A stretch of 64,000 nt of DNA from Acanthopleura granulata (Eukaryota > Mollusca > Polyplacophora > Chitonida > Chitonidae). The translations under genes and the position numbers were made by a program. A model generated the notes under the pieces. The model searched no databases and was not told the DNA's origin. It was given only the letters and a program-made list of their open reading frames with translations. Where the stretch lies: NCBI GenBank assembly GCA_016165875.1, contig JABBOT010000013.1, positions 14,336,014 to 14,400,013 of the forward strand, in the 5' to 3' direction. Shown here in pieces: positions 62,516 through 64,000 of this stretch. Each line of letters starts with the position of its first letter. Within the stretch, counting starts at the first letter, position 1.

Positions 62516-63010
62516 TTAGACTGACGGTGTAGGTGTTGTTTTACATTTCACTTTAGCTTGAAAAACAGGTCCAATGACAAGGTCATTTTCCTGGAAATTC
62601 CTGATGTGTTTTACTGGGATGCGTTCTCCATGGCCACCACTGAATGGGCTGAACATCTCAAAGTCATGGTCACCTTCTGTGATGGAAGAGACGTAGGCTA
62701 CCCCCTCGGGCTGGCGATGTATACCGCTCATAATAGCAGCAACAGCATGCCGTGAACATTCTTCGGACCAGTCCTCTAAACTCCAGTATGCAGATGGTAG
62801 TTCTTCCCTGCGGGTGACAGGGTACGAGATGCATATCCAATGACTCTCATTACGCCTTCATCACCTTTCCGGTACAGCACTGCTTCAAAGCCTTCTGCTG
62901 AAGAATCTGTGTGCAGAACATATGGTTTAGAGTAATCCGGGTAAGAAATGACTCCTGATGTGGCCAAAGTATCCAATAAACTGTTTAAAGAATTTTGATG
63001 TTGACCAGTC
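62516..63010 (-). pseudogene. tether and partial RNase H, Ty3/gypsy copy 2
   Basis: Tether frame 62731-62516 is nearly identical to that of copy 1. RNase H retains YVLHTDSSAEGFEAVLYRKG (first catalytic Asp) and SRTLSPAGKNYHLHTG, but the middle and C-terminal part, including the TDNNPL segment, is deleted. Confidence 0.8.
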
Positions 63011-64000
63011 CAAGTTACCCGTTTTGTGATGGTCCCTGGCCACTATTTTGTCACTTCCTTTTCCGAGAAGTGTTGTCCTTTGGGAACTCGAGAAGATCAT
63101 ACAGAATTTTAGCCTTCCTAGAGAAGTCGACAATGGATCGTCTGAAGTAGCCTAAGAGACCAAGTAATTTCCGCACACCGCCGACTGTTTCTGGTGCTTT
63201 TTTTCTCAAAACAAGGACAGCCCCTTCGTGGTTAGGGTCAATTCTGTATCCTTCACTTGACACAATTTCCCACCAGCACCGATGAGTTTGTCTAAAACAC
63301 GTTCTAAATCCTGAAGATGTTCTGGAAAAGACTTGCCGTGGGCCAGGACATCATTAATGTAAGGAACACAGAGCTCATCCCTAATGTCCGCCAAACACTC
63401 ATCCATGTATCATTGAAAGACGACGGGCGCATTTGTTAAGCCGAATGGAATTCTTCATCACTGATAAAGCCCGAAAGGTGAGATGAAAACTGTTAATGGT
63501 TTACTTGATTCCGCCACAAACCCCTGATGATATGCTTTCCCCTGATCAAGGACGCTGAACCAGCTATTCTCACCCAAACTTTCCAGAACATCTTGGATTC
63601 GAGGCAGCGGTTGTCTCTCGCGAAGTGTTTTGCGGTTTACCTCACGGTAATCAATGCAGAGTCGGATACTGCCATCTTTTTTTTCTTACACAAACCATTC
63701 AGGAGGAGTAGTTAGAAGTTTACTTCTCGATCCCCCCTTTTGCATTAGGTCCGGCAAGTACTCTTTCACTTCCTTGTACAAGGATCTTGGAATCGAAATA
63801 TAGTTCTTCTGTACTGGTGTATTATCGGTCAATTTAATGTCCATTGTCATCTTAGGCACGCAACCAATGTCTAAGTCATCTCTTGAGAATGCTGCACATT
63901 TCCGCCTCAACATGTGTCTCATGGCAGATTGCTGTGTTGAAGTCAATACCTTCTCGTCGAGACACACGGGAGGGTCCCATAAGCTGTCCACTGCACATAC
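63011..64000 (-). pseudogene. reverse transcriptase, Ty3/gypsy copy 2
   Basis: It carries the same double stop (TGATGA after PFGL), the same YIND catalytic box (CVPYINDVLAHG) and the same deletion after GAGGKL as copy 1. SSEGYRIDPNHEGAVLVLRK and VGGVRKLLGLLGYFRR are readable. The RT start (CAAFSRDDLDIGCVPKMTMD) reaches the window edge. Confidence 0.85.

Larger units (their letters stand above)
61985..64000 (-). mobile_element. Ty3/gypsy retrotransposon, copy 2 (partial, runs off the window)
   Basis: It begins abruptly inside the integrase core at about 61993 (aligning with 56573 of copy 1) and continues collinearly through integrase N-terminus, tether, RNase H and RT to the window edge. It is about as similar to copy 1 as the two LTRs are to each other, or closer. 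A block of about 250 bp present in copy 1 (57356-57606, RNase H) is missing at 62778. The remainder of pol, gag and an LTR would lie beyond 64000. Confidence 0.88.

Overview
This window is eukaryotic, non-coding-rich animal DNA, most likely from a marine mollusc or another lophotrochozoan. The reasons are: multi-exon genes with GT-AG introns; dozens of copies of a tRNA-derived SINE whose conserved 3' region I associate with molluscan genomes (an association from memory, not a search); many minisatellites; and Tigger, Ty3/gypsy and LINE remnants. I see no bacterial operons, ribosome binding sites, CRISPR arrays, true tRNA genes or rRNA genes.

Layout. (1) 0-5.4 kb: repeats only (an inverted-repeat element, a fold-back MITE, SINE pieces, a degenerate minisatellite). 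(2) 5.5-24.4 kb: two paralogous genes facing each other. Gene A (+) has exons at 5651-5683, 10216-10433 and 11011-11154. Gene B (-) has exons at 24302-24270 and 19918-19698. Both encode a short cytosolic leader, one membrane anchor and a coiled-coil stem, somewhat like the N-terminus of alpha-1,6-fucosyltransferase (FUT8). They share exon lengths, intron phases and a block of 5' leader. No catalytic domain was found for either. The introns and the space between them hold minisatellites and SINEs. (3) 24.4-36.2 kb: no recognisable gene; a 75-bp tandem array, a (TA)n tract, SINEs and a cluster of perfect cAMP-response-element palindromes at 33.2-33.35 kb. (4) 36.27-42.42 kb (-): a complete four-exon TauD/TfdA-like 2-oxoglutarate/Fe(II) dioxygenase gene of 394 codons with a putative mitochondrial presequence. 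All four exons join in frame; the first intron appears to use a GC-AG splice pair. (5) 43-48.9 kb: hairpin-forming GTGTT/AACAC repeats and one likely terminal exon of an unknown gene (47478-47646, +). (6) 48.9-50.4 kb (+): a dead Tigger-type transposase with a nested Tc1/mariner-type MITE. (7) 51.7-52.3 kb (+): two in-phase exons of an unrecognised gene. (8) 53.9-64.0 kb (-): a Ty3/gypsy LTR retrotransposon with both LTRs (53938-54282 and 60952-61312) and recognisable gag, protease, RT, RNase H and integrase, all broken; then a LINE endonuclease fragment; then a second copy of the same element running off the window edge.

How things fit together: the only apparently intact gene is the dioxygenase. 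The A/B pair looks like an old inverted gene duplication. The two retroelement copies share the same inactivating lesions, which suggests one was copied from the other (or both from a dead parent) after inactivation. Exon boundaries were read by eye from splice consensus and reading-frame continuity; no transcript data or database search was available.
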